Origin: an uncultured Bacteroidia bacterium
Lineage (GTDB): Bacteria; Bacteroidota; Bacteroidia; Bacteroidales; UBA932
Length of the DNA stretch: 6,003 nucleotides
Assembly (NCBI GenBank): GCA_902797895.1
Contig: CADBUS010000032.1
Coordinates: forward strand, 1-6,003
Direction: 5' to 3'
The notes under the pieces are model-generated. The model was given only the letters and a program-made list of their open reading frames with translations, searched no databases and was not told the origin of the DNA. This document shows, in pieces, positions 1 through 5,595 of this stretch. Made by a program: the position numbers and the translations under genes. Every line of letters begins with the position of its first letter. Positions within the stretch are counted from its first letter, which is position 1.

Positions 1-5
1 CAACA

Positions 6-659
6 ATGGAAACTACTATTGAGAAAAACTTTTCTACAGAGGATTCTCTAAAGATTATTGCTCAGACAATGGAGCGCACCAGAACTACAATAGCCAAAAA
101 TGCCGGCAAACCGCTAATTCTTTGGGGCGGCCTGGTGGCTGTTACCTCTTTTATAATATATCTGCTTTGGAGCAAAACCGGAAGCCCTGCTTGGAATCTT
201 CTCTGGTTTGCTATGAGTTGTATAGGAGGCATTGGTATGTTCTTTCTTAGCAAGAATAATGAGAAGGTGCCCGATAGCGAGCCGGCCAGAATTTTAGGCA
301 GAATTTGGATGTGGTTTGGAATCTTTTCCACCGGATTTTATCTGTTGCTGTGGGTGGCAGCTATCATATTGTACTCTATGGACAATGGCACTGGCAGAAT
401 AATTCATATAAACTTTACTCTTATTGTAACACTATTGATGGGGTTGTGTGGTGTGCTTAGCGGAGTGGTTATGAAAATGAAAAGCATTATAGCTTGCTGT
501 GCCTTGGCAACAATCCTCTCTGTTATTATGGCACTTTTGCTGCCTGATGGCTCGCCTGCACAAATACTTGTATTTGTTGTGCTTGGAGTGGTGGCTCTGA
601 TAATTCCGGGCTTTATTCTTCAGCAGAAGGGGCAGAGCCAAATTGCAGAAAAGAAATAA
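6..659 (+). CDS. Six-helix integral membrane protein of unknown function, first gene of a regulator operon
   Basis: 217 residues. A hydrophilic N-terminus (about 1-34) is followed by six hydrophobic segments near residues 36-55, 62-81, 101-123, 134-156, 159-179 and 185-205, then a short polar tail ending in EKK. No catalytic motif is visible, so the function is unknown. The N-terminal pattern, SL..I...M followed by basic residues and LWGGLV entering helix 1, resembles from memory a Bacteroidota membrane-protein family often encoded beside HTH_34 winged-helix regulators; this was not searched. Here too it lies 27 bp upstream of such a regulator on the same strand, so co-transcription is likely. 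It may be a sensor or target linked to the regulator, which is inference. The start is the first ATG, but the window begins five bases before it, so promoter and ribosome site cannot be judged. Confidence 0.85.
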   Translation: METTIEKNFSTEDSLKIIAQTMERTRTTIAKNAGKPLILWGGLVAVTSFIIYLLWSKTGSPAWNLLWFAMSCIGGIGMFFLSKNNEKVPDSEPARILGRIWMWFGIFSTGFYLLLWVAAIILYSMDNGTGRIIHINFTLIVTLLMGLCGVLSGVVMKMKSIIACCALATILSVIMALLLPDGSPAQILVFVVLGVVALIIPGFILQQKGQSQIAEKK

Positions 660-686
660 TAAACAGATAGAAACGAGCATTTAATA

Positions 687-989
687 ATGAAGTCCGATAA
701 TAAAATATTGCAACCGTTAGATCCGCTGCTCCACTCGGAGTTACGGCTTGCGGTAATGAGCATACTTGTGGGGGTGGTTGAGGCAGATTTTGTATATCTG
801 AAATCTCAAACAGGTGCAACATCAGGCAATCTGAGTGTGCAACTCGACAAGCTATCCAATGCCGGATATGTTGAGATAGAAAAGAGCTTCAAGGGCAAGA
901 AGCCTTGCACAACTTGCCGCATTACTGATAATGGAAGAGAGGCGTTTGCCTCTTATGTTCAAGTACTTAAACAATATATTCAACTCTAA
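687..989 (+). CDS. Winged-helix DNA-binding transcriptional regulator (HTH_34 / MarR-ArsR-like)
   Basis: 100 residues, the full usual length of this single-domain family. Helix 1 is about 13-28 (DPLLHSELRLAVMSIL). Helix 2, with the DFVYLK motif, is near 34-42. The recognition helix is near 45-60 (TSGNLSVQLDKLSNAG). The beta wing is 61-80 (YVEIEKSF..KKP.TTCRIT), and a C-terminal helix from 82 (NGREAFASYVQVL) probably dimerises. The pattern G-N-L-S-x-x-L-x-K-L-x-x-A-G-Y-V followed by K-P-x-T-T and G-R-E-A-F is characteristic of Pfam HTH_34. It should be a cytoplasmic dimeric regulator; target and ligand are unknown, and it may control its own operon. One oddity is a C74-x-x-C77 pair in the wing, where I recall Arg and an aromatic residue in relatives. 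The gaps to the membrane gene (27 bp) and hydrolase gene (15 bp) indicate an operon. Confidence 0.92.
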   Translation: MKSDNKILQPLDPLLHSELRLAVMSILVGVVEADFVYLKSQTGATSGNLSVQLDKLSNAGYVEIEKSFKGKKPCTTCRITDNGREAFASYVQVLKQYIQL

Positions 990-1004
990 TAAAGTAATAT
1001 ACAA

Positions 1005-2297
1005 ATGAAAAAACACTCTTTAATAGCTTTCTTATTGATAGTTTTTGGCTCCTTCGCATTTGCTCAGACAGGTACTTGGTCTGGTGAAATTGAGGTGCAG
1101 AGTATGAGACTAACTATTGTATTTCATCTTAATGAAGAGGCTCCAACAATGGATGTTCCGGACCAAGCCGGTATCGGAATTCCTATTCAGGTTGAGCGAA
1201 AGGAGGATGGAATGCTTTCTATCACTATAGCTGCCATTGGGGCCTCATATAACGGACAACTCCGCGATGGACAGATTGTGGGAACATTCTCGCAGATGGG
1301 AGCCTCCCTACCGCTTACTCTCTCCCCGGGCGTGCGGAAACTAAACAGGCCTCAGAAACCAATGCCGCCATTCCCATACACTCAAGAAGAGGTTACATTT
1401 ACCAATGGTGATGCTGTTTTGAAAGGAACGCTCACACTGCCTAAAGGGTGCTCCAATCAGACACTCGCACTTGTAATGGTATCAGGTAGCGGATTACAGA
1501 ATCGCGATAGTGAACTATTTGAACATAAGCCATTTGAGGTGATTGCAGATGCTCTTGCGCGTGCCGGTTATGCAACACTTAGGTATGATGACCGCGGTTG
1601 CGGTGAGTCTATCGGTGATGTGGCAAATGCTACTACCGATGACTTTAAAGCAGATGCTCTTGCCGCTATTGAGCTGCTGCGTGGGCGTTTTGCCAAAGTT
1701 GGTGTTATCGGCCATAGCGAAGGTGGTACTATCGCGATGATGTTAGCGGCAGAGGGGAAAGTAGATTTTATAGTGAGCCTTGCCGGTATGGTTGTTTCCG
1801 GAGAAGAGACTCTTTTATGGCAGACAGCTATTGCACTCTCTGCTGCCGGTGTGGAGCAAAATGATATAGATAAGTATGCTCAACTTTTGCGTGAAACATA
1901 CTCTGCATTACGCTCTGGTGCTCCAATGCCTTCAGCGGAGGGGCGCGAGCTGCCAATTATGCTTAAACAATCCTATTCAGGTCTAAGCCGGCAGCTGCAA
2001 ACCCCTTATATAAAGCGTTTAATCACAATTGATATGCGTCCGTTGCTTGATAAAATTTCTTGCCCGGTACTTGCTCTTAATGGCACAAAAGACCAACAAG
2101 TTGAGCCGGAAAGCAATCTTAAAGCGTTGCAGGATACTTTGGATGGCAAAAACGGCTCAAAGGTTATGGCTATGGAGGGGCTGAACCATCTCTTTCAGCA
2201 CTGCTCCACCGGCTTGGTAACCGAATATCGTACACTTGAAGAGACCTTTGCTCCGGAGGCTTTGGAGATAATAATCAACTGGCTGAATAGTTTATAA
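1005..2297 (+). CDS. Exported alpha/beta hydrolase (serine hydrolase, S33-like) with N-terminal beta domain
   Basis: 430 residues. A Sec signal peptide (MKKHSLIAFLLIVFGSFAFA) is probably cleaved before Gln21, placing the enzyme in the periplasm. Residues 22-107 form a beta-rich domain starting GTWSGEIE and containing VPDQAGIGIP (51-60), a pattern seen before many Bacteroidota and Shewanella hydrolases. The alpha/beta hydrolase core runs from about 125 to 430. It has an oxyanion-type loop GSGLQNRD (161-168), YDDRGCGES (194-202), the nucleophile elbow GHSEGG with Ser238, a probable acid Asp363 in LNGTKDQQV, and His395 in GLNHLF. The catalytic triad therefore looks intact. Between them a helical cap (about 266-345) would shape substrate choice. 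The family includes esterases and peptidases; the substrate cannot be read from sequence. It is the last gene of the operon, 15 bp after the regulator and just before a strong terminator. Confidence 0.95.
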   Translation: MKKHSLIAFLLIVFGSFAFAQTGTWSGEIEVQSMRLTIVFHLNEEAPTMDVPDQAGIGIPIQVERKEDGMLSITIAAIGASYNGQLRDGQIVGTFSQMGASLPLTLSPGVRKLNRPQKPMPPFPYTQEEVTFTNGDAVLKGTLTLPKGCSNQTLALVMVSGSGLQNRDSELFEHKPFEVIADALARAGYATLRYDDRGCGESIGDVANATTDDFKADALAAIELLRGRFAKVGVIGHSEGGTIAMMLAAEGKVDFIVSLAGMVVSGEETLLWQTAIALSAAGVEQNDIDKYAQLLRETYSALRSGAPMPSAEGRELPIMLKQSYSGLSRQLQTPYIKRLITIDMRPLLDKISCPVLALNGTKDQQVEPESNLKALQDTLDGKNGSKVMAMEGLNHLFQHCSTGLVTEYRTLEETFAPEALEIIINWLNSL

Positions 2298-2312
2298 TTT
2301 CACTAAAATAGC

Positions 2313-2351
2313 AAGCACCTATCAAAATATTGCTGATTTTGATAGGTGCTT
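2313..2351. terminator. Bidirectional rho-independent terminator between convergent genes
   Basis: A perfect 16-bp stem pairs 2313-2328 with 2336-2351 around a 7-nt loop. The 3' flank is TATTATTTTG on the plus strand, and the minus-strand continuation is also T-rich (GCTATTTTAG). It lies 15 bp after the hydrolase stop and 25 bp after the stop of the convergent dipeptidase gene, so it can end transcription from both sides. Confidence 0.87.
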
Positions 2352-2376
2352 ATTATTTTGATTCAATTGTAGTTGC

Positions 2377-4050
2377 TTACTCTATTTTTGGTTGTACATA
2401 CCGCTCGCCGGTCTTCTCTTTCACCGCCTCAATAAAGGCAGGAGCATAGGCCGGTGAGGTGTGGCGGCCACGTACAAACTCGCCATTTTCAGATGGTAGC
2501 ATAATTTGGTCGTTATGCTTTACTATCAAGAATTTAGCTAACTTATCCCAGCGAGTCATCATCATATCGGTATAGCTGTCGGTCTTTCTTGTCAAGAAGT
2601 TTGCCCTTTCGCTCGCGGTCATTTTAACAGCTTGCTGCTCAACCTCTTTCTGATCTTGGGCATAATAATCTTCTAACTCCTTTTGAGCATCTCTCAAATC
2701 AGGAAACATTGCACTCCAGCGCGGATATACCATATTGGCTACAAAGTTGTTCATCCAAAAAGCACTCTTTGTGCTGAACTCGCGAATGTTGTTGTTCTCT
2801 CTGCGGAACGGCTCAGGAACTCTGTTAATTCCGCAATATACAGGCACATACGCCACCATTGTGGCATCATCCATATTAAAGTAGGTAACTCCTCCAACTG
2901 CATCCGGCAGCCAAGAGCGCATCTGGCATACCATAGTCATTCCACTCTGCTGGCAGCCGATAGGTCTCTCGCGGAACATAGCTGTACTGTCGGCACTTAC
3001 AAAGCGAGTAGGTTGGTTGCGGTACGGAGAGCCCCAAGGCCCTGCGCTCAAATCAGCAGTCATATCCAAGGCAGTTCCCTCGTAATGATCTCTCATATCC
3101 TCCATTAAATCTCTAACGCTCAAAGGTTTATCCGGCTTAATCCAGAGCGGTAAGTGATCTATCACATTCATATTGCCGTTTATAAATGGCAGATACTTAT
3201 CCATTTCTGCCTTGTCTGTGTGGCGGCGGAAAAAGCTCCAAACCCTTGCTTCACAGAATCTTATCTTGCCAAAATCCATTGGACCGTATGCCTCGCGATA
3301 GCTGAAATCCTTATCGGCACCATTATAGTACCCCATCTCTCTTGCAAAGGAGATAACATCTGCAGAGTACATACACACTCCGTCTATTACATAGAATCCC
3401 AGCTTCTTATCTATCTTCTTGGCTTGCGGAAACTGCTGTATTCGGCTGGAGTTAGCGTATGCTGTTATGCAGTCATCCGGCAGTTTGAGTGCAACCCAAA
3501 CACCCCCTTTGCGCCCCTCGCCCTTGCCGATAAGCTCCATAATCCAAGCCTCCTCTTTATCGCAGATGGCAAAAGATTCACCTGTGCTGTTGTAGCCATA
3601 CTCCTGCACTAATTGGTGCATAATCTCAATGGCGTGGCGAGCTGTAGTGCAACGCTGTAGAGTAAGCTCCATCAAAGTAAAATAATCCAAATACCCCTCT
3701 CTGTTCACAAGCTCCTTGCGCCCACCCCAAGTGGTCTCCACAATAGTTACTTGATTCTCATTCATAAGCCCCACAACTCCGTATGTATAAGGAGCTTGGC
3801 GAATTAGCTTTTCTGTGTATGGAGCGCCTGGCCACATTCTTGCCACATTAATCATCTCGCCGGCAGGGTGTTGCCCGGGCACAAGATAGGTTAGGGGAGA
3901 TACAAAGCCAAAGGCATCGCAATTATAGGTACACATTACGCTTCCATCGGTGGAGGCCTTTTTGCCAACTATCAGATTAGTGCAGGCTTCTGTGCGGTTA
4001 GGCTGAGCAATCAGCAGCAGAGCAAAAGCAAGGATAAAGATGCGTTTCAT
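2377..4050 (-). CDS. Secreted C69-family dipeptidase (Ntn hydrolase, PepD-like)
   Basis: 557 residues. The signal peptide is about 1-22 (MKRIFILAFALLLIAQ...TEA), followed at once by Cys23 in CTNLIVGKKASTDGS (23-37), the N-terminal-nucleophile motif of peptidase family C69. Further family-like blocks are GLMNENQVTIVETTWGG (94-110), CDKEEAWIMELIGKG (163-177), AYANSSRI (197-204) and RFCEARVW (264-271). The length fits Bacteroidota members, which exceed the roughly 470-residue Lactobacillus PepD. C69 enzymes hydrolyse dipeptides; an exported form would act in the periplasm or outside the cell in peptide use, though exact specificity cannot be read. If signal peptidase cuts after TEA, the nucleophile becomes the mature N-terminus directly. 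Leu at -3 of a lipobox is missing (T20-E21-A22-C23), so it is not called a lipoprotein. The gene appears monocistronic: a terminator lies upstream and a shared one downstream. Confidence 0.96.
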   Translation of the reverse strand: MKRIFILAFALLLIAQPNRTEACTNLIVGKKASTDGSVMCTYNCDAFGFVSPLTYLVPGQHPAGEMINVARMWPGAPYTEKLIRQAPYTYGVVGLMNENQVTIVETTWGGRKELVNREGYLDYFTLMELTLQRCTTARHAIEIMHQLVQEYGYNSTGESFAICDKEEAWIMELIGKGEGRKGGVWVALKLPDDCITAYANSSRIQQFPQAKKIDKKLGFYVIDGVCMYSADVISFAREMGYYNGADKDFSYREAYGPMDFGKIRFCEARVWSFFRRHTDKAEMDKYLPFINGNMNVIDHLPLWIKPDKPLSVRDLMEDMRDHYEGTALDMTADLSAGPWGSPYRNQPTRFVSADSTAMFRERPIGCQQSGMTMVCQMRSWLPDAVGGVTYFNMDDATMVAYVPVYCGINRVPEPFRRENNNIREFSTKSAFWMNNFVANMVYPRWSAMFPDLRDAQKELEDYYAQDQKEVEQQAVKMTASERANFLTRKTDSYTDMMMTRWDKLAKFLIVKHNDQIMLPSENGEFVRGRHTSPAYAPAFIEAVKEKTGERYVQPKIE

Positions 4051-4075
4051 AAGAATAAAGATTTGTTAAACTCTC

Positions 4076-4083
4076 CAAAGATA
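4076..4083 (-). promoter_or_regulatory. -7-like promoter box TATCTTTG for the dipeptidase gene
   Basis: Read on the minus strand, TATCTTTG fits the Bacteroidota consensus TAnnTTTG. It lies 25 bp before the dipeptidase ATG, which would leave a leader of about 20 nt. No TTTG -33 box occurs at the usual spacing; the nearest are too close (4091-4094) or too far (4112-4115). Confidence 0.42.
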
Positions 4084-4094
4084 ATAAAATCAAA

Positions 4095-4189
4095 CTTTTT
4101 GTCCGTTTTTCCAAAGCAAAAAGTGGGTTTTTGTCCGTTTTTCCAAGGCAAAAAAGAGGCATTTTGTCCGTTTTTCCGTAAAACAAAAA
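4095..4189. repeat. Three tandem copies of a 32-33 bp repeat (core TTTTGTCCGTTTTTCC)
   Basis: The core occurs at 4097-4112, 4129-4144 and 4162-4177, a period of 32 then 33 bp. Each core is followed by a less conserved segment rich in CAAAAA and, in copies 1 and 3, AAGTGG. Within a unit, CTTTTTG (4095-4101) can pair with CAAAAAG (4117-4123); the other copies keep a shorter version. The array lies upstream of the -7-like box of the dipeptidase gene and downstream of the lipoprotein terminator. Read on the minus strand it could encode GKTDK.PLF repeats, but that frame would run into the dipeptidase gene and looks accidental. The spacing is close to three helical turns, compatible with protein binding on one DNA face. 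The function is unknown. Confidence 0.8.
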
Positions 4190-4215
4190 GTGGTGCCAAA
4201 AAACTTTAGCACCAC
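4180..4215 (-). terminator. Rho-independent terminator after the lipoprotein gene
   Basis: GTGGTGC (4190-4196) pairs with GCACCAC (4209-4215), with three more A-T pairs inside after one mismatch. On the minus strand the stem is followed by a T-rich run (CTTTTTGTTTTAC, 4190 down to 4178). It begins about 30 bp after the lipoprotein stop codon and separates that operon from the dipeptidase gene. Confidence 0.72.
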
Positions 4216-4244
4216 CCGGATATTATTTAGTCGTGTTTTTGTTC

Positions 4245-4718
4245 TTACAAAACAGTTCTTCCGACCACTCCCATTATATCCTGTTTCATCTGTGTGAGGA
4301 GGGCTGTGTCGTAACCTTTTATCCAGTTACCACCTTCCTTAAACTCTGCCTCGCTCTTAATATCTACCTTTGTTCTATCTGCACTGAATTTTATAATAAC
4401 TCTTACCCTATATCTATCTGTATAGATGCCATTTGTATTCCAAGTGTGAATCCAATTAGAACGAATATATGCACCCTCTTTGGAAATCATCTCCAATTCA
4501 AATTTCCTGCCGAGTACATCAACAACATCTCCAAAAGCCTTTTCAAATGTAAGGCCGTCTCTTAAAAGAACAGAAGCCCACTCTCCGCCATTTAAGTTTC
4601 TTTGGAAGGTTGTAGGAGCTGCCGGAGCTGCCGGAGCTTTTTTTCTTATTCCGCAAGACGTGATAACTAAACTTGCTGTAAAAATCAAGGTTAGAAATAG
4701 TAATAACTTTATCTTCAT
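4245..4718 (-). CDS. Small lipoprotein of unknown function
   Basis: 157 residues. A lipoprotein signal peptide has a hydrophobic core (LLLFLTLIFTASLV) and lipobox I19-T20-S21-C22, so the mature protein should be lipid-anchored at Cys22. Residues after Cys are GIRKK, basic rather than acidic, so the known Bacteroidota surface-export signal (acidic residues soon after Cys) is absent; a periplasm-facing anchor is inferred. A short Ala/Pro linker (28-35) is encoded by a GCCGGAGCT duplication. The folded part (about 40-157) mixes a predicted helix (GLTFEKAFGDVVDVLG, 55-70), beta strands rich in alternating residues (YRVRVIIKFS, KVDIKSEAEF) and a final helix (TALLTQMKQDIMGVVG). I do not recognise the family. 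The gene follows the small exported-protein gene by 24 bp and is probably co-transcribed with it. Confidence 0.87.
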   Translation of the reverse strand: MKIKLLLFLTLIFTASLVITSCGIRKKAPAAPAAPTTFQRNLNGGEWASVLLRDGLTFEKAFGDVVDVLGRKFELEMISKEGAYIRSNWIHTWNTNGIYTDRYRVRVIIKFSADRTKVDIKSEAEFKEGGNWIKGYDTALLTQMKQDIMGVVGRTVL

Positions 4719-4742
4719 AGTAGTTAATTATTTAAAATAAAA

Positions 4743-5114
4743 TCAATTTGTTGGAAAATAGGTGTGCTCTCCAAGTACTACTCTACTTACAGAGCGACCA
4801 CTGAAATATATCTTACCATAAGTATCGCGATAACCCTCGGCCCTTAACACAAGATTTTCACGATCTTCTATTGAATAATTTCCACTTAACGCCTCATCTC
4901 CTGATATAAGTTTAAATCTACCATTAGTATATAGGTATAGTGTGGCATCTGCAGAATTGCATTTGAGTTTAGTGTTTTGTCGTACAACAACATTTTGTGT
5001 TATAGATGACTCAATCTCTGTTGGCATGTAACTCTTGTAAATCGTAGCATTAGATGTCTCTAAATTTGAAAAAGATGCTAACATTAGTGTAAGCATAAAA
5101 CAAAAATTAATCAT
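4743..5114 (-). CDS. Small exported beta-rich protein of unknown function
   Basis: 123 residues from the start chosen here. The N-terminus MINFCFMLTLMLASFSN is a typical signal peptide, with possible cleavage after SNA (residue 23). An ATG 42 bp further upstream (5156) is in frame and would give 137 residues. However, that longer version buries the signal core, and a good -7 box (5137-5145) lies between the two ATGs, so transcripts should begin after the upstream one. The mature part is rich in short strands with aromatic residues: TLYLYTNGRFKL, LSGNYSIED, YGKIYFSG, SRVVLGEHTYF. The pattern resembles a small beta-sheet or lipocalin-like domain; I cannot name the family. It is the first gene of a two-gene operon with the lipoprotein, both products being exported. 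The region is visibly more AT-rich than the left operon. Confidence 0.82.
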   Translation of the reverse strand: MINFCFMLTLMLASFSNLETSNATIYKSYMPTEIESSITQNVVVRQNTKLKCNSADATLYLYTNGRFKLISGDEALSGNYSIEDRENLVLRAEGYRDTYGKIYFSGRSVSRVVLGEHTYFPTN

Positions 5115-5136
5115 ATAGCAAAATTTTAATGTCGCA

Positions 5137-5145
5137 GCAAAGGTA
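5137..5145 (-). promoter_or_regulatory. -7 promoter box TACCTTTGC for the secreted-protein operon
   Basis: On the minus strand TACCTTTGC matches the Bacteroidota consensus TAnnTTTGC at every fixed position. It lies 22 bp before the ATG at 5114, giving a leader of roughly 15-20 nt. No clear TTTG -33 box is present, so the promoter may rely on an activator. This box decides the start codon of the gene below it. Confidence 0.6.
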
Positions 5146-5187
5146 GATTTTTGCACTTGAGTTTTTAATGCCTGATGTAGTATATAT

Positions 5188-5201
5188 GTTTACATGTAAA
5201 C
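5188..5201. promoter_or_regulatory. Perfect 14-bp palindrome GTTTACATGTAAAC, candidate operator
   Basis: All 14 bases are self-complementary. It touches the stop codon of the XRE-type gene (5201-5203) and lies about 43-64 bp upstream of the -7 box of the secreted-protein operon. That position suits a regulator-binding site. As RNA it would give only a weak 5-bp AT-rich hairpin with no following T-run, so a terminator role is less likely. Binding by the neighbouring XRE protein is inference. Confidence 0.6.
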
Positions 5202-5428
5202 TATTTGGATACAGGCAGATTGAGGGAAGAGCTTAGTGTTTTGAAAAAATCGTATTCAAGAATATGTGAAATGCGTATTAAAAGATTGATATCAATGTTT
5301 TCTTTGCTGAAAATCTTGTAGGCGTTTACTCTGCTGCAATGAATTTGTGAAGCAAACCATACAACAGAATGGCCGCTTTTTTTTAGCTGCTCTTGAATCA
5401 TTTTGCCTATGTGTATATTGTTTGCCAT
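5201..5428 (-). CDS. Small XRE-type helix-turn-helix DNA-binding protein
   Basis: 75 residues, nearly all of it one DNA-binding domain. Helix 1 is about 6-18 (HIGKMIQEQLKKS), helix 2 is 20-29 (HSVVWFASQI), recognition helix 3 is 32-41 (SRVNAYKIFS) and helix 4 is 46-58 (DINLLIRISHILE), ending with DFF at 60-62. The layout (G..I...L...G.SV.W.A..I.CSR.N.YKIF....ID..LL.RIS) is one I recall from stand-alone HTH proteins common in Bacteroidales. It should bind DNA as a dimer in the cytoplasm; no sensor domain is present. It lies just upstream of the secreted-protein operon on the same strand, with a perfect palindrome between them, which suggests local control. The upstream DNA is a long rod-forming sequence that ends 29 bp before its ATG. 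The start is the first ATG; another at codon 10 would cut into helix 1. Confidence 0.88.
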   Translation of the reverse strand: MANNIHIGKMIQEQLKKSGHSVVWFASQIHCSRVNAYKIFSKENIDINLLIRISHILEYDFFKTLSSSLNLPVSK

Positions 5429-5440
5429 ACAAAAAGTGAG

Positions 5441-5449
5441 GAAAATCTA
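5441..5449 (-). promoter_or_regulatory. Weak -7-like box TAGATTTTC before the XRE-type gene
   Basis: On the minus strand TAGATTTTC differs from TAnnTTTGC at one fixed position. It is 12 bp before the ATG, leaving only a very short leader. A TTG trinucleotide at 5472-5474 is 22 bp upstream. Transcription could instead begin beyond the rod structure, where AATATTTG (5620-5627) also has one mismatch. Confidence 0.25.
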
Positions 5450-5457
5450 ACTATTTT

Positions 5458-5595
5458 GGTAGAGGCTCTGGCAAGCCCTAGGACAAATAGCACGATTCTC
5501 CTCACAAGTATGGATATGTGCCGTATGGCACGATAAACCAGACAAGTGAAGGCATCGTCACTATCCTTGTCCTAAAAATTTACCAGATTTCTACC
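5458..5595 (+). ncRNA. Long rod-shaped hairpin; candidate structured RNA (strand uncertain)
   Basis: By hand, the 138 nt fold end to end into one rod of about 47 pairs. Pairings are 5458-5465/5588-5595, 5467-5471/5583-5587, 5479-5486/5567-5574, 5487-5490/5561-5564, 5492-5496/5554-5558, 5500-5505/5546-5552, 5511-5513/5538-5540, 5515-5517/5533-5535, and a tip 5518-5522/5527-5531 with loop GTAT. A 7 by 8 nt internal loop (5472-5478, 5575-5582) separates the basal and apical stems. Two G.U pairs (5464.5589, 5465.5588) form only in plus-strand RNA, weak support for that strand. A near -7 box (TATTTTG, 5452-5458) precedes it on the plus strand. The general shape recalls 6S RNA, but I cannot identify it. 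Alternatives are a leader of the XRE-type gene, 29 bp away on the minus strand, or a miniature inverted-repeat element. Confidence 0.45.

Noticed and set aside
2683..3612. Plus-strand frames of 141 and 152 codons
   Set aside because: They lie antisense within the well-supported C69 dipeptidase gene and encode unconvincing Cys/His-rich sequence.
3979..3993. Dipeptidase as a lipoprotein at Cys23
   Set aside because: The -3 to -1 residues are T-E-A, which does not fit a lipobox, and Cys23 is the family nucleophile.
3998..4186. Minus-strand 62-codon frame with GKTDK.PLF repeats
   Set aside because: It is produced by the 32-33 bp DNA repeats, overlaps the dipeptidase start in another frame and has no family resemblance.
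5510..5536. Eight-codon frame (MDMCRMAR) in the rod apex
   Set aside because: It is too short to support, and its bases are explained by the hairpin pairing.
5458..5595. Integron attC site
   Set aside because: The imperfect hairpin has a suitable size, but the ends lack the GTTRRRY and RYYYAAC core sites and no gene cassette adjoins it.
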